From Pseudaeromonas aegiceratis (GTDB lineage: Bacteria > Pseudomonadota > Gammaproteobacteria > Enterobacterales > Aeromonadaceae): DNA of 64,000 nt. The position numbers and the translations under genes were made by a program. Position 1 is the first letter of the stretch, and every line of letters starts with the position of its first letter. The notes below the pieces were generated by a model, which was given only the letters and a program-made list of their open reading frames with translations, did no database searches and was not told the DNA's origin. The stretch spans positions 1,798,001-1,862,000 of the forward strand of contig NZ_CP158016.1 of the NCBI RefSeq assembly GCF_046254905.1, written 5' to 3'. Below are positions 35,985 to 44,762 of this stretch, in pieces.

Positions 35985-36268
35985 TTGGAATGGGGTTCCA
36001 GGTTGAGGTCGCGCCTGTGCTGAACCAGCAGGCTCTCCACCGGCGGCGGCAGCTGCAGGTAGAAGCCCTGGCGATCAAGGGACTCAATCAGGAGCTTTCT
36101 ATCGACCCCGGGCAGGGCGGCTGGCTTGGCCAACGGCAGCAGCATGACAAACTGGGGCGCACCGAACAGGCTCATCAGTTCGGCCGGCACCCGAGAGAAA
36201 TCGTCTCGTCGCGCGACGTACAGATAGGTCTGTTCTTTCTTGCGACTTTTATACACGGCACAGATCAT
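35981..36268 (-). CDS. ycgL: YcgL-domain protein
   Basis: 95 residues if translation begins at MICAVYKSRKKEQTYLYV (36268), the conserved family opening; the frame extends to 36334 but that would overlap the minC promoter. DFSRVPAELMSLFG and LDRQGFYLQLPPP are family features. Function unknown; YcgL is a small alpha/beta protein nearly always found near minCDE. Confidence 0.9.
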   Translation of the reverse strand: MICAVYKSRKKEQTYLYVARRDDFSRVPAELMSLFGAPQFVMLLPLAKPAALPGVDRKLLIESLDRQGFYLQLPPPVESLLVQHRRDLNLEPHSK

Positions 36269-36292
36269 GAATCGAGGTAAAATATGCGGGGT

Positions 36293-36322
36293 TTGTTGCC
36301 ACGAAAGTGGGCTGACTATAAC
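36293..36322 (+). promoter_or_regulatory. Candidate minCDE promoter
   Basis: TTGTTG (36293-36298), 18 bases, TATAAC (36317-36322), ending 50 bases before the minC ATG. An overlapping TTGCCA offers a 15-base spacer instead. Confidence 0.45.
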
Positions 36323-36372
36323 ATGTGAGGCCAATAAGAATAAGGGTTTTCCTCGTCAACGGAGTGCGGTAA

Positions 36373-37077
36373 ATGGCCGATCGCGGCAACGAGCTCAAAG
36401 GTAGTAGTTTCACCCTGTCTGTTTTGCATCTGGTGGATATCGATCTCGGTCAAATCAAAGAATTGCTGGAAAGTAAGATCGCCCAGGCCCCCCGTTTTTT
36501 CAATTGTGCCCCCCTTGTCGTCAACGTCGAACAGCTGGAGATAGTGCCGGATTTTGAACAGCTGCGGGTGCTGATCGAGGGTCAGGACATGGTGCTGGTG
36601 GGGATCACCGGCGCCAAGGACAACGGCATGAAGGATGCGGCCAAGGCCGCCGGGCTGGCCGTGATGACCTCGGGTCGTCCGGTCGAACCTCAAGTCGAGG
36701 TCAAAACCCCCATAGAGGAGCACCGCGCCGACACCCAGGCCCTGGTGCCCACCCGTTTTCACCACGGCAATGTGCGCTCCGGGCAGCAGATTTACGCCCA
36801 GGGCAGTGCGCTGGTGGTACTCGGCTCCGTCAGTAATGGCGCCGAGGTCATTGCCGATGACAGCATTCATGTCTACGGCGTGTTGCGTGGTCGCGCCCTG
36901 GCCGGGGCCCGTGGTAACGGCCAGGCCCGCATCATTTGCCAGGGGCTGGAGGCGGAGCTGGTCTCCATCGCCGGCACCTACCAGGTACGAGATGTCCTGC
37001 CCGAGTCCAGTCTGGATCAAGAAACCCAGATCCGGCTGGAGCAGGACAAACTCATTTTTGAAAGACTGCAGTCTTAA
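36373..37077 (+). CDS. minC: Septum site-determining protein MinC
   Basis: 234 residues: N-terminal domain that blocks FtsZ assembly (about 1-110, KGSSFTLSVLHLVDIDL) and a C-terminal beta-helix that dimerises and binds MinD (VRSGQQIYAQGSALVVLGSVSNGAEVIADDSIHVYGVLRGRALAGARG segment, about 135-220). Together with MinD and MinE it keeps the division ring at midcell. First gene of the minCDE operon. Confidence 0.97.
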   Translation: MADRGNELKGSSFTLSVLHLVDIDLGQIKELLESKIAQAPRFFNCAPLVVNVEQLEIVPDFEQLRVLIEGQDMVLVGITGAKDNGMKDAAKAAGLAVMTSGRPVEPQVEVKTPIEEHRADTQALVPTRFHHGNVRSGQQIYAQGSALVVLGSVSNGAEVIADDSIHVYGVLRGRALAGARGNGQARIICQGLEAELVSIAGTYQVRDVLPESSLDQETQIRLEQDKLIFERLQS

Positions 37078-37097
37078 CGATTACAAGGAAAGCAGCA

Positions 37098-37910
37098 ATG
37101 GCTCGAATTATCGTCGTGACCTCCGGTAAAGGCGGCGTCGGCAAGACCACCAGCAGCGCGGCCATTTCGACCGGGCTGGCCCAGCGTGGCAACAAAACGG
37201 TGGTGATCGACTTCGACATCGGCCTGCGTAACCTCGACCTCATCATGGGATGTGAGCGTCGGGTGGTGTATGACTTCGTCAACGTCATCAATGGCGAAGC
37301 CAACCTGAACCAGGCCCTGATCAAGGACAAACGGGTAGAGAACCTCTACATACTGCCGGCCTCCCAGACCCGGGACAAAGACGCTCTGACCCGTGAAGGG
37401 GTGGACGTGGTGATCGGTAAGCTGCAGGAGATGGGCTTCGACTACATCGTCTGCGACTCCCCCGCCGGCATCGAGACCGGTGCCCTGATGGCCCTCTACT
37501 TTGCCGACGAAGCCATCGTCACCACCAACCCGGAAGTCTCCTCGGTACGGGACTCCGACCGTATCCTGGGCATACTGGCCTCCAAGTCCCGCCGCGCCGA
37601 GCTGGGCCTGGAGCCCATCAAGGAGCACCTGCTGCTGACGCGCTATGCTCCCGGCCGCGTCAATCGTGGCGACATGCTGAGCGTGCAGGATGTGCAGGAG
37701 ATCCTGGCCATCCCCCTGCTGGGGGTGATCCCGGAATCCCAGGCGGTGCTGCGGGCCTCCAACTCCGGCGAGCCGGTGATCCTGGATGCCGACTCCGATG
37801 CCGGTCAGGCCTATGACGATGCGGTGGCACGCCTGCTGGGTGAGAAACGGGACTTCCGCTTCTTGGAGGAAGAGAAGAAGGGATTCTTCACGCGACTGTT
37901 TGGGAGTTAA
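37098..37910 (+). CDS. minD: Septum site-determining ATPase MinD
   Basis: 270 residues. Deviant Walker A SGKGGVGKTTSSAA, DFDIGLRNLDLIMG, CDSPAGIETGA, and the C-terminal amphipathic membrane-targeting helix (FLEEEKKGFFTRLFG). Membrane-bound when ATP-loaded; recruits MinC and is released by MinE. 20 bp after minC with AAGGAAAG upstream. Confidence 0.98.
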   Translation: MARIIVVTSGKGGVGKTTSSAAISTGLAQRGNKTVVIDFDIGLRNLDLIMGCERRVVYDFVNVINGEANLNQALIKDKRVENLYILPASQTRDKDALTREGVDVVIGKLQEMGFDYIVCDSPAGIETGALMALYFADEAIVTTNPEVSSVRDSDRILGILASKSRRAELGLEPIKEHLLLTRYAPGRVNRGDMLSVQDVQEILAIPLLGVIPESQAVLRASNSGEPVILDADSDAGQAYDDAVARLLGEKRDFRFLEEEKKGFFTRLFGS

Positions 37911-37913
37911 AAC

Positions 37914-38213
37914 ATGGCACTGTTAGATTTTTTTCTTAAACCGCGTAAAGAGCAGACCGCCAAGTTTGCCAAGGAGCGCCTGCAGATCATCGTCGCCCAC
38001 GAGCGCAGCACCCGTGGCGGCCCGGACTACCTGCCCCAGCTCAAGCAGGATCTGCTGGATGTGATCCGCAAATACGTGGCCATCGATCCCGAGCAGGTCA
38101 CGGTCCAGTTGGACAAGAAGGGTGAAGAGCTCTCCGTGCTGGAGCTCAACATCATGCTGTCGGACGACAAGGACAAGGAAAAGGAACAAGACAAGGATGC
38201 CCCCGCCGCCTGA
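37914..38213 (+). CDS. minE: Cell division topological specificity factor MinE
   Basis: 99 residues. N-terminal membrane and MinD-binding segment MALLDFFLKPRKEQTAKFAKERLQIIVAHER, then the dimerising domain. The last 15 residues are a run of Asp, Lys and Glu, longer than in E. coli MinE (88 residues) and of no known role. Starts 3 bp after minD. Confidence 0.97.
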   Translation: MALLDFFLKPRKEQTAKFAKERLQIIVAHERSTRGGPDYLPQLKQDLLDVIRKYVAIDPEQVTVQLDKKGEELSVLELNIMLSDDKDKEKEQDKDAPAA

Positions 38214-38225
38214 GGGAGCGCGCCA

Positions 38226-38261
38226 TAAAAAACGCAGCCTTATATGGCTGCGTTTTTTTTT
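38226..38261. terminator. Bidirectional terminator between minE and rnd
   Basis: AAAAAACGCAGCC – TTATAT – GGCTGCGTTTTTT with T-runs usable on both strands, between two convergent genes. Confidence 0.93.
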
Positions 38262-38277
38262 GCCCGGGTCAGGGCCC

Positions 38278-39390
38278 TCAGGCGTCGTTTAGCGAGCCCA
38301 ACACTTGCTGGCGCCAGCCCCGCAGGATCCGTGGGGTGCTTTGGGCCCGCTCCTCCTCGGTCAACAGCCACAGCCAGGTCAGGTACTGGTGGATGATCTT
38401 CTTGGAGGCGATAAATTCCGCCGGCAGCTGTTGCGCCTGGGCCACCAGTTCCACCTTGGCCTTGATGCGTTTGAGCTCGCGCTTGTAGTGGGGGTGATCC
38501 ACCAGCCGCTGCAGACGGGGTGGCCAGCCGGCAGGGTCCGACCCAATGCTCTCCTGCACCAGGCGCAGCAGGGTGCGGCCATGGGTGCGGATCTCGGAAG
38601 GCAACAGCCCCAACCCCTCCAGCTGACGCATCTGAGTCGGCAACTGCTGGGCGACTGCGAACAGGTGCGGCTCCTTGACCACAAAATTGAGCGCCAGGTC
38701 GCGCCGCCGCGCCTCCTCCTCCCGCCAGGCGGCCAGGGTCTGCAGCACCGCCAGCTGTTTGCTGGAAAGCAGCCAGGCGTTGCCAATCTCCCGATAGGCC
38801 AGCCGCGGATCGGCACGCTGTTGCTTGCGGGCCATCAGATCCTGGCACTCCTCCTCAAACCAGGCCAGGCGATCCAGCGCCTGCACCTGCCCCATCAGTT
38901 GCTCATACAGCGGCAACAAATAGTGCACATCCGCCGCGGCATACATGAGCTGCTCTGGGGTCAGGGGGCGCGCCAGCCAGTCGGTACGGGCCTGCTCCTT
39001 GGCCAGGGTGACCTGCAGCAGGGCCTGGGTCATGGCATTGAAGCCGACCGACATGCCGTGGCCCGTGAAGGCGGCGGCCAGCTGGACATCGTGCAACTTG
39101 GCCGGCAGGGCCCCCGCCTGATGCAGTATCACCTCCAGATCCTCACTCGCGGCATAGAGCACCACGGGATCCTGGGTGCTGAGCAGTCGCTGCCACAGGG
39201 GACTCATGTCCCCCACGCTCAAGGGATCCACCAGGGCCAGCTGATGGCCATCAAACAGTTGGAACAGCCCCAGCTTGGGGAAGAAACTGCGGGTACGGAC
39301 AAATTCGGTATCGACAAACAGCGGGCCATCGGCCAGTTGGCTGCAATAGGCCTGCAGGGCCTCGGGGGCCTGGATGATCTGATATTCCAT
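38278..39390 (-). CDS. rnd: Ribonuclease D
   Basis: 370 residues. DEDDy 3'-5' exonuclease for tRNA 3' maturation: motif I FVDTEFVRT, motif II LHDVQLAAAF, motif III AADVHYLLPLY, followed by HRDC repeats (about 210-290 LAVLQTLAAWREEEARRRDLALNFVVKEPHL). Downstream of fadD in the same direction, a neighbour order widely kept in gammaproteobacteria. Confidence 0.96.
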   Translation of the reverse strand: MEYQIIQAPEALQAYCSQLADGPLFVDTEFVRTRSFFPKLGLFQLFDGHQLALVDPLSVGDMSPLWQRLLSTQDPVVLYAASEDLEVILHQAGALPAKLHDVQLAAAFTGHGMSVGFNAMTQALLQVTLAKEQARTDWLARPLTPEQLMYAAADVHYLLPLYEQLMGQVQALDRLAWFEEECQDLMARKQQRADPRLAYREIGNAWLLSSKQLAVLQTLAAWREEEARRRDLALNFVVKEPHLFAVAQQLPTQMRQLEGLGLLPSEIRTHGRTLLRLVQESIGSDPAGWPPRLQRLVDHPHYKRELKRIKAKVELVAQAQQLPAEFIASKKIIHQYLTWLWLLTEEERAQSTPRILRGWRQQVLGSLNDA

Positions 39391-39453
39391 GACAACAATG
39401 CTCTAGGTCAGGTGAGATAAGGAAAAGGGAGGTATGACCCTCCCCCTGACGTC

Positions 39454-41151
39454 TTATTCTGCGGCGGACTGTGCCTGGATCTGCTGCAAGGCCTCTTCTC
39501 GCAGCAGCCGGCGAAGTATCTTGCCCACGTTGCTCTTGGGTAGCTCAGAGCGGAATTCTATCAGCTTGGGCACCTTGTACGCAGTCAAATGTTTACGGCA
39601 ATGGGCCCGCAGGGCGGCCTCGTTGAGACTATCGTCCTTGGCCACCACGAAGATCTTCACCTGTTCACCTGTGAGTTCCGACGGGATGCCGATGGCCGCC
39701 ACCTCCAGCACCTGGGGATGCATGGCCACCACATCTTCGATCTCGTTGGGATAGACGTTGAAGCCCGACACCAGGATCATGTCCTTCTTGCGGTCCACGA
39801 TGCGCAGCATGCCGCCCTCCCACATCACGATATCCCCGGTCTTCAACCAGCCCTCGGTGGTCAGCACCTCTGAGGTGGCCTCGGGGCGCTGCCAGTAGCC
39901 CTTCATCACCTGGGGCCCCCGGACCTGCAACTCGCCGGCCTGCCCTTCCCCCGTCACCGCCAGGCCGGCATCATCCACGATGCGCACCTCGGTGGAGGCC
40001 ACCGGCAACCCTATGCCTCCCGTGTGCCTCACCAGATCGTAGGGGTTGCTGCACACCAGGGGGGAGCACTCGGTGAGGCCATAGCCCTCGATGAGCCGGG
40101 TCTTGGTGAGCTGCTCCCAACGCTCCGCCACCGCATGCTGCACCGACATGCCGCCCCCCACCACCAGACGCAGCTCGCTGAAGTCCAGTTCACGGAAGTC
40201 TTCGTTGTTCAGCAGGGCGTTGAACAGGGTGTTGACCCCGGTCAGGCAGCTGGGCCGGTACTTGCGCAGATCCTTGACCAGAGCGGGGATGTCCCTGGGG
40301 TTGGTGATCAGCAGGTTGGCGGCCCCCAGGCGCATAAAGGCCAGGCAGTTCACCGTCAGGGCGAAGATGTGGTAGAGGGGCAAGGCGGTGACCACCAGCT
40401 CCTGGCCATCCCGCAGGGCCGGCAGGTAGAATGTGACGCTCTGCTCCACATTGGCCTGCACGTTGCGGTGGGTCAGCATGGCCCCCTTGGGCAGGCCGGT
40501 CGTCCCCCCTGTGTACTGCAAGAAGGCCAGATCGTCGTTGTGGATCCGGGGTTTGACATACTGCAGGTGCCGCCCCTGGGCCAGGGCGCGGCGCAGGGAG
40601 ATGGCGCCGGGCAGATCGTACTTGGGGATCAGCTTCTTGATGTACTTCACCACGAAGTTCACCAGGGTGCCACGGGCCAGACCCAGCTGATCGCCCATGC
40701 GGGTGAGGATGACGTGCTTGACGTCCGTGTTGTACACCACCTTCTCCAGGGTATTGGCGAAGTTGGAGACGATGACGATGGCGCTGGCGCCGGAATCCTT
40801 GAGCTGGTGTTCCAGCTCCCGCGGGGTGTAGAGCGGATTGACGTTCACCACCACCAGACCGGCCCGCAAGGCGCCAAACAGGGCGATGGGATACTGCAGC
40901 AGGTTGGGCATCATCAGGGCGATGCGCTCGCCCTTTTGCAACTTGAGGCCCTGTTGCAGGTAGGCGGCGAAGGCGCGACTCTGCTCCTCCAGGCCTCGGT
41001 AGGTCAACACCTCCCCCATGTTGATGAAGGCGGGTTGATCCTGATAACGCCGAACGGTTTCCTCGAACAGCCCGACCAGCGATGGGTAGCCATCGGGATT
41101 AATCTCGGCAGGCACCCCGGCGGGATACCGCTGCAGCCAGATCTTGTCCAC
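39454..41151 (-). CDS. fadD: Long-chain-fatty-acid–CoA ligase FadD
   Basis: 565 residues. Activates fatty acids to acyl-CoA through an acyl-AMP. Visible: P-loop type motif LQYTGGTTGLPKGAMLTHRN, EGYGLTECSPLV, the FACS motif region GWLKTGDIVMWEGGMLRIVDRKKDMILVSGFNVYP and the catalytic lysine region KSNVGKILRRLLRE near the end. N-terminus MDKIWLQRYPAGVPAEI is FadD-type. Confidence 0.96.
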   Translation of the reverse strand: MDKIWLQRYPAGVPAEINPDGYPSLVGLFEETVRRYQDQPAFINMGEVLTYRGLEEQSRAFAAYLQQGLKLQKGERIALMMPNLLQYPIALFGALRAGLVVVNVNPLYTPRELEHQLKDSGASAIVIVSNFANTLEKVVYNTDVKHVILTRMGDQLGLARGTLVNFVVKYIKKLIPKYDLPGAISLRRALAQGRHLQYVKPRIHNDDLAFLQYTGGTTGLPKGAMLTHRNVQANVEQSVTFYLPALRDGQELVVTALPLYHIFALTVNCLAFMRLGAANLLITNPRDIPALVKDLRKYRPSCLTGVNTLFNALLNNEDFRELDFSELRLVVGGGMSVQHAVAERWEQLTKTRLIEGYGLTECSPLVCSNPYDLVRHTGGIGLPVASTEVRIVDDAGLAVTGEGQAGELQVRGPQVMKGYWQRPEATSEVLTTEGWLKTGDIVMWEGGMLRIVDRKKDMILVSGFNVYPNEIEDVVAMHPQVLEVAAIGIPSELTGEQVKIFVVAKDDSLNEAALRAHCRKHLTAYKVPKLIEFRSELPKSNVGKILRRLLREEALQQIQAQSAAE

Positions 41152-41271
41152 GATTGTCTCCTCTTATCCTTGACGCCGGCGCGGCCGGCCACTGCGGGGC
41201 AAGGATTTTACCCGTTGACCGCCATTTTGCGATGCTTTCACGCCAAAACTGTGTCGTTACCGTCCGAACGC

Positions 41272-43308
41272 CTAACTCTTGGCCGATGGCGTGTCGGTCA
41301 CCTGGCCATGAAAATGCTCAGACAAGGCCCGTCGCGTCTGTTCCTGGATCTGGCGCAACTGCTGGCACAAGGCCGGCAGCGTGGCACGGCTCCCCTGGCG
41401 GGCGCTCTGTTCCAATTGGCCGCTGATCTGATGCAAGGCCTTGGCCCCCATGGCCCCGGCGCTGCTCTTGATGGCATGGGCCAACTTGGTCACCTGCCCC
41501 CACTCCCCCTTGGCCAGGCTGGTCTCCAGGGCTCGCAGGTTGCTCTGGGATTCGTCGAGAAACAGATCCAGCACCTTCAGCAGCACCACCTCGCTGGTGT
41601 CCTTGGCCAGCTGGGCCAGCACCTGTTCGTCTATGATGGGTTGCTCCGCCGTCTCGGTTGGGGGCAGCGTCACCCCGGTGGGCCCCTCACCGTGCTGCAG
41701 GAGCCAATGGGCCAGCATGGTATGCAACTGCTCCCGATGCAGGGGCTTGGTGAGGTAATCGTTCATGCCGGCGGCCAGACAGGCAGCCTTGTCTTCGGCA
41801 AAGGCGTGGGCCGTCATGGCGATGATGGGCACGGCGGACGGCGACCCCATGATGGCGCGGATGCGCCGGGTGGCCTCCAGGCCGTCCATCCCGGGCATGG
41901 AGACATCCATCAGCACCAGATCGAACGCCTGAGCGGTCACCGCTGCGATGGCATCCTGGCCGTTGTCCACCACTGTGATCTCGCAGCCCAGCTTGGCCAA
42001 CAGGGCCGACGCCACCATCTGGTTGGTGGGGCTGTCCTCCACCAGCAAGATCTTGCCCGTCAGGGTCGCCGGCAGACTGGCTTCCGGGACCGCGGCCGCC
42101 TGGGGCAACCGCTGATAGGGCAAGGTAAACCAGAAGGTACTGCCCTCCCCGTAACGGGACTGGCAGCCGATGGCCCCCTCCATCATCTGCACCAGGCGGG
42201 CGGCGATGGCCAGGCCCAGACCGCTGCCACCGAAGCGGCGGTTCAAGGCCGGGTCCATCTGGTGGAACTCCTCGAACAGCTTGCTCTGCTCCTCTTCGCG
42301 AATGCCGATGCCACTGTCGATGATCTGGAACATCAGATCCCGCCCAGCGGGATTGGGCTCTGTCATGCGCACCGCCATGTGCACCCGCCCCCGCTCGGTA
42401 AACTTGATGGCGTTGGACAAGAGGTTCTGCAGCACCTGCCGCAGCCGGGTCTGATCGCAGCTGAGCATGCGGGGCACATCCGGCGCTATGCTGAGGCCAA
42501 ACTGCAGGCCCTTCTGGCTGGCCTGCTGCTCAAACAGGTTGCCGACCCCCTCCAGCAGACCCCGCAGCTCCACATTGCTGTACTGGATCTCCATCTTGCC
42601 GGCTTCGATCTTGGAAAAATCCAGCACGTCGTTGACCAGCTGGAACAAGGAGACGCCCCCCTGGCAGATCCCTTCCACCAGCTCCCGCTGACCTTGGGTC
42701 AGATCGCTCTCCAGCAGCAGTTCCGACAGGTTGATCACCGCATTGAGGGGGGTGCGGATCTCGTGACTCATGGTGGCCAGGAAGTTGCTCTTGGCCCGGT
42801 TCGCCGCCTGGGCCGCATCCCGCGCCCGCCCCATCTCCTGCTGGGTGGCCTGCAGGCTGGCAAATTGCCGGCACGCCTTGAGGGCATGGCCCAACTTGTA
42901 CACCAGGGGCGCTATCTCCAGCTGCAGCGCCTGGTGTAACGGGCTACTGCGGCCCAGCAGCAAGGCGCCGCTACGCTCGTCACACAGGTGCCAGGCATAG
43001 TAATAGAGGCCGCTTTGCGGCGTTTCGAGCAAGGCCGGCAGGCTGAGCTGGCGGATCTGGCAGCTGTAACGGGTCAGGATGTCATTGAGCTGCTGATTGC
43101 GATTGGCCGCCCTCGGCAGAATGAAGACCGCCTGGCTGTCATCGCCCTCCTCTTCGCCGCACACCAGCACAGCCGCGGTGGCACAACCCAACCCCCGCAG
43201 GAAGATGGGAATGGCATGGTTGAGCATGACAGCCATGTCCAGGCTCTCGCCGATGGCCATGGCGATCTCATGCAGTACTTCCTGTTCGATCAACCCTTGC
43301 TGGATCAC
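41272..43308 (-). CDS. Soluble hybrid histidine kinase (HisKA–HATPase–REC–HPt), partner of the FIST protein
   Basis: 678 residues, no membrane segment. About 1-150 is a GAF-like sensor or partner-binding region, then HisKA with NFLATMSHEIRTPLNAV (His near 182), HATPase with VLQNLLSNAIKFTERG and GSGLGLAIAARLV, a receiver (KILLVEDSPTNQMVA, phospho-Asp in LVLMDVSMPGMDG, Lys in LTKPL) and a C-terminal HPt (VTKLAHAIKSSAGAMGAKAL). Every phosphorelay residue looks intact. Its start overlaps the FIST gene stop by 4 bp. Family knowledge: NosP/FIST proteins are encoded with such kinases (NahK in Pseudomonas, VpsS in Vibrio cholerae), whose autophosphorylation they control. It also resembles SypF in carrying its own HPt. 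Likely phosphate acceptor: the response regulator at 46465-47868. Confidence 0.88.
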   Translation of the reverse strand: MIQQGLIEQEVLHEIAMAIGESLDMAVMLNHAIPIFLRGLGCATAAVLVCGEEEGDDSQAVFILPRAANRNQQLNDILTRYSCQIRQLSLPALLETPQSGLYYYAWHLCDERSGALLLGRSSPLHQALQLEIAPLVYKLGHALKACRQFASLQATQQEMGRARDAAQAANRAKSNFLATMSHEIRTPLNAVINLSELLLESDLTQGQRELVEGICQGGVSLFQLVNDVLDFSKIEAGKMEIQYSNVELRGLLEGVGNLFEQQASQKGLQFGLSIAPDVPRMLSCDQTRLRQVLQNLLSNAIKFTERGRVHMAVRMTEPNPAGRDLMFQIIDSGIGIREEEQSKLFEEFHQMDPALNRRFGGSGLGLAIAARLVQMMEGAIGCQSRYGEGSTFWFTLPYQRLPQAAAVPEASLPATLTGKILLVEDSPTNQMVASALLAKLGCEITVVDNGQDAIAAVTAQAFDLVLMDVSMPGMDGLEATRRIRAIMGSPSAVPIIAMTAHAFAEDKAACLAAGMNDYLTKPLHREQLHTMLAHWLLQHGEGPTGVTLPPTETAEQPIIDEQVLAQLAKDTSEVVLLKVLDLFLDESQSNLRALETSLAKGEWGQVTKLAHAIKSSAGAMGAKALHQISGQLEQSARQGSRATLPALCQQLRQIQEQTRRALSEHFHGQVTDTPSAKS

Positions 43309-44423
43309 GATTTAATCAGCCCCACCACGGATGTCTTGTTAAAAAATTCCAGGTAATCCCGACCGCTGTTGGCGATCTCCCCCAGTGTCAGGGCCCCCAG
43401 CATGGGGGTGCCCGGCAAGGTGACCGCCTGCAGCTCCTTGTTAAAATCGGCCCCCAGAAACAGGGAGCGGGAAACGCAATTGACGAACAGCAACACCTCG
43501 GCGTCCGTCTGGCCCAATTCCCGCACGGCCATGTCCCTGGCGTGGCGGGCGGCCTGAATGATGGTGTCCGACCCGCCGTGCATCACATGCACATAGGCCC
43601 CCTTGCGGACCTCCCCCACGCACACCAGGGCATCCCCCTCCAGGCGAACCGGATCCCGGATCACCAGCTCGGCCCCCAGCTTGGCGATGCCCAGGGGGTA
43701 GGCCTTGGCGATATCGAAGAAATTCTCCCGGGTGATCCGCACCCCGGCATGCTGCTCCACCACCGCCTTATACACCTCCCAGGCCGGCATCCAGTCCAAG
43801 CCCTGCAGCAGGCCGTCCTGGGAGGCGGTGACCTTGAAGGCCCCGGAGATAGACTCCCAGCCATGGGCCACGCCGATGCCGCTGGCCGCATGACAGAGCA
43901 CCAGCACGGCGGCATCCTGCAACACCCCCTGGGGGGTGATGACACAGGGTTTGGCTTGCATGGACAGGGAGCCACATCCCCCACCAATGTAGTTAAGCTC
44001 CAAGCCGTAGTGATTGAATAATTCGTGGATGAGGGGATGGATGCACTGGCTAAAGCCATCGACGAAGGTCAACAGCATGGCGCGCTGCTCACCGGCCAGG
44101 CGGGGCAAGGGCGGCAGGTGGCGGCTGATATCCGCTTCCTGCAGGCGCTGGCTGGGCAGCACCGCCAGCTGCAACGGGCAGCACAGGCCCAGCAGGATGA
44201 CGCCGGCGCCATGCTCGACGCCGTCATGCAGCAAAAACGGGAAGATGCCACCAAAGATGGGGATGGGGCTGTGCTGCAGCAAGGCATCCAGGCGGGACAG
44301 GTCGTAGTCGTTCCCCTCGGCGGCCAGCATCAGCACACCACGCAGCCCGGGCTCGGTGCTCATCTGCCCCAAGGCCTGGGCAACACACTCCAGATCGGTT
44401 CTGGGAGAAAAAAATAGCTTCAT
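43305..44423 (-). CDS. FIST N/C-domain sensor protein, NosP-like
   Basis: 372 residues from MKLFFSPRTDLECVAQAL (44423, AAGAGA upstream); the longer frame to 44498 has a poorly conserved tail. FIST domain (about 20-200: GVLMLAAEGNDYDLSRLDALLQ, IFGGIFPFL, NYIGGGCGSLS) and FIST_C (about 220-365: AWEVYKAVVEQH, ENFFDIAKAYPLGI, VNCVSRSLFLGADFNKEL, LGALTLGEIANSGRDYLEFFNKT). Such proteins in Pseudomonas, Legionella, Shewanella and V. cholerae (VpsV) bind haem and nitric oxide and regulate the adjacent kinase. Haem binding here is inferred from family and operon only. Confidence 0.85.
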   Translation of the reverse strand: MKLFFSPRTDLECVAQALGQMSTEPGLRGVLMLAAEGNDYDLSRLDALLQHSPIPIFGGIFPFLLHDGVEHGAGVILLGLCCPLQLAVLPSQRLQEADISRHLPPLPRLAGEQRAMLLTFVDGFSQCIHPLIHELFNHYGLELNYIGGGCGSLSMQAKPCVITPQGVLQDAAVLVLCHAASGIGVAHGWESISGAFKVTASQDGLLQGLDWMPAWEVYKAVVEQHAGVRITRENFFDIAKAYPLGIAKLGAELVIRDPVRLEGDALVCVGEVRKGAYVHVMHGGSDTIIQAARHARDMAVRELGQTDAEVLLFVNCVSRSLFLGADFNKELQAVTLPGTPMLGALTLGEIANSGRDYLEFFNKTSVVGLIKS

Positions 44424-44616
44424 AGGTCTCTTCGGATCCGCCGTACTCTGGCTGCCATCAATTATGTCCAGTACGGTGAAAAAATTCCAAATCAGCATGT
44501 GGCAATGCCTTGTTTATCACGGAAATTTCCACATCGATCGCCGGGATTCAGCCCAATCTGGCCCAACGTCAGGCTTCCCCAACCCGAAACGGGCTGCTTT
44601 TGCTTTACGCTGGCCA

Positions 44617-44629
44617 CTGCCAAATGCAA
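44617..44629 (+). promoter_or_regulatory. Candidate enhancer box 1 (LuxO/SypG-type)
   Basis: CTGCCAAATGCAA, 11 of 13 positions of the LuxO-site consensus TTGCA-N3-TGCAA as I recall it. It contains TGCAAATT (44625-44632), which recurs 20 bp downstream in box 2. Confidence 0.4.
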
Positions 44630-44641
44630 ATTCCCCCGCCC

Positions 44642-44656
44642 ATTTGCAAATTGCAG
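44642..44656 (+). promoter_or_regulatory. Candidate enhancer box 2 (LuxO/SypG-type)
   Basis: ATTTGCAAATTGCAG includes TTGCA-AAT-TGCAG, one mismatch to TTGCA-N3-TGCAA. The 13-mer ATTTGCAAATTGC is repeated exactly at 50047-50059 upstream of the STAS operon. It lies about 85-95 bp upstream of the expected transcription start, a normal distance for a sigma-54 activator. Confidence 0.6.
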
Positions 44657-44711
44657 CGTTTGCCACGACAGGGTAAATCAACAACGTCTAATGAAATCAA
44701 GATGTTAAATT

Positions 44712-44728
44712 TTGGCCTGCTTTATGCG
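44712..44728 (+). promoter_or_regulatory. Candidate sigma-54 promoter of the acyltransferase–glycosyltransferase operon
   Basis: TTGGCCTGCTTTATGCG: GG at 44714-44715 and GC at 44726-44727 separated by exactly 10 bases, with TTGGC and TGC halves matching the -24/-12 consensus. Transcription would start near 44739, 24 bases before the ATG at 44763. Confidence 0.6.
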
Positions 44729-44762
44729 TTAAGCCAGGTATCCCCTTGTCCGGAGTCTCGTC

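Larger units (their letters stand above)
44424..44762. other. Divergent regulatory region between FIST and acyltransferase genes
   Basis: 339 bp without a gene. Toward the acyltransferase side it holds two TTGCA-type boxes and a sigma-54 promoter match (listed separately). On the FIST side I see no sigma-54 or clear sigma-70 promoter. Confidence 0.6.

Noticed and set aside
40024..42939. 971-codon open frame antisense to fadD and the hybrid kinase
   Set aside because: It runs across two well-supported genes and an intergenic gap, is rich in Gln, Gly, His and Leu and has no recognisable domain; this is the usual antisense shadow in GC-rich DNA.
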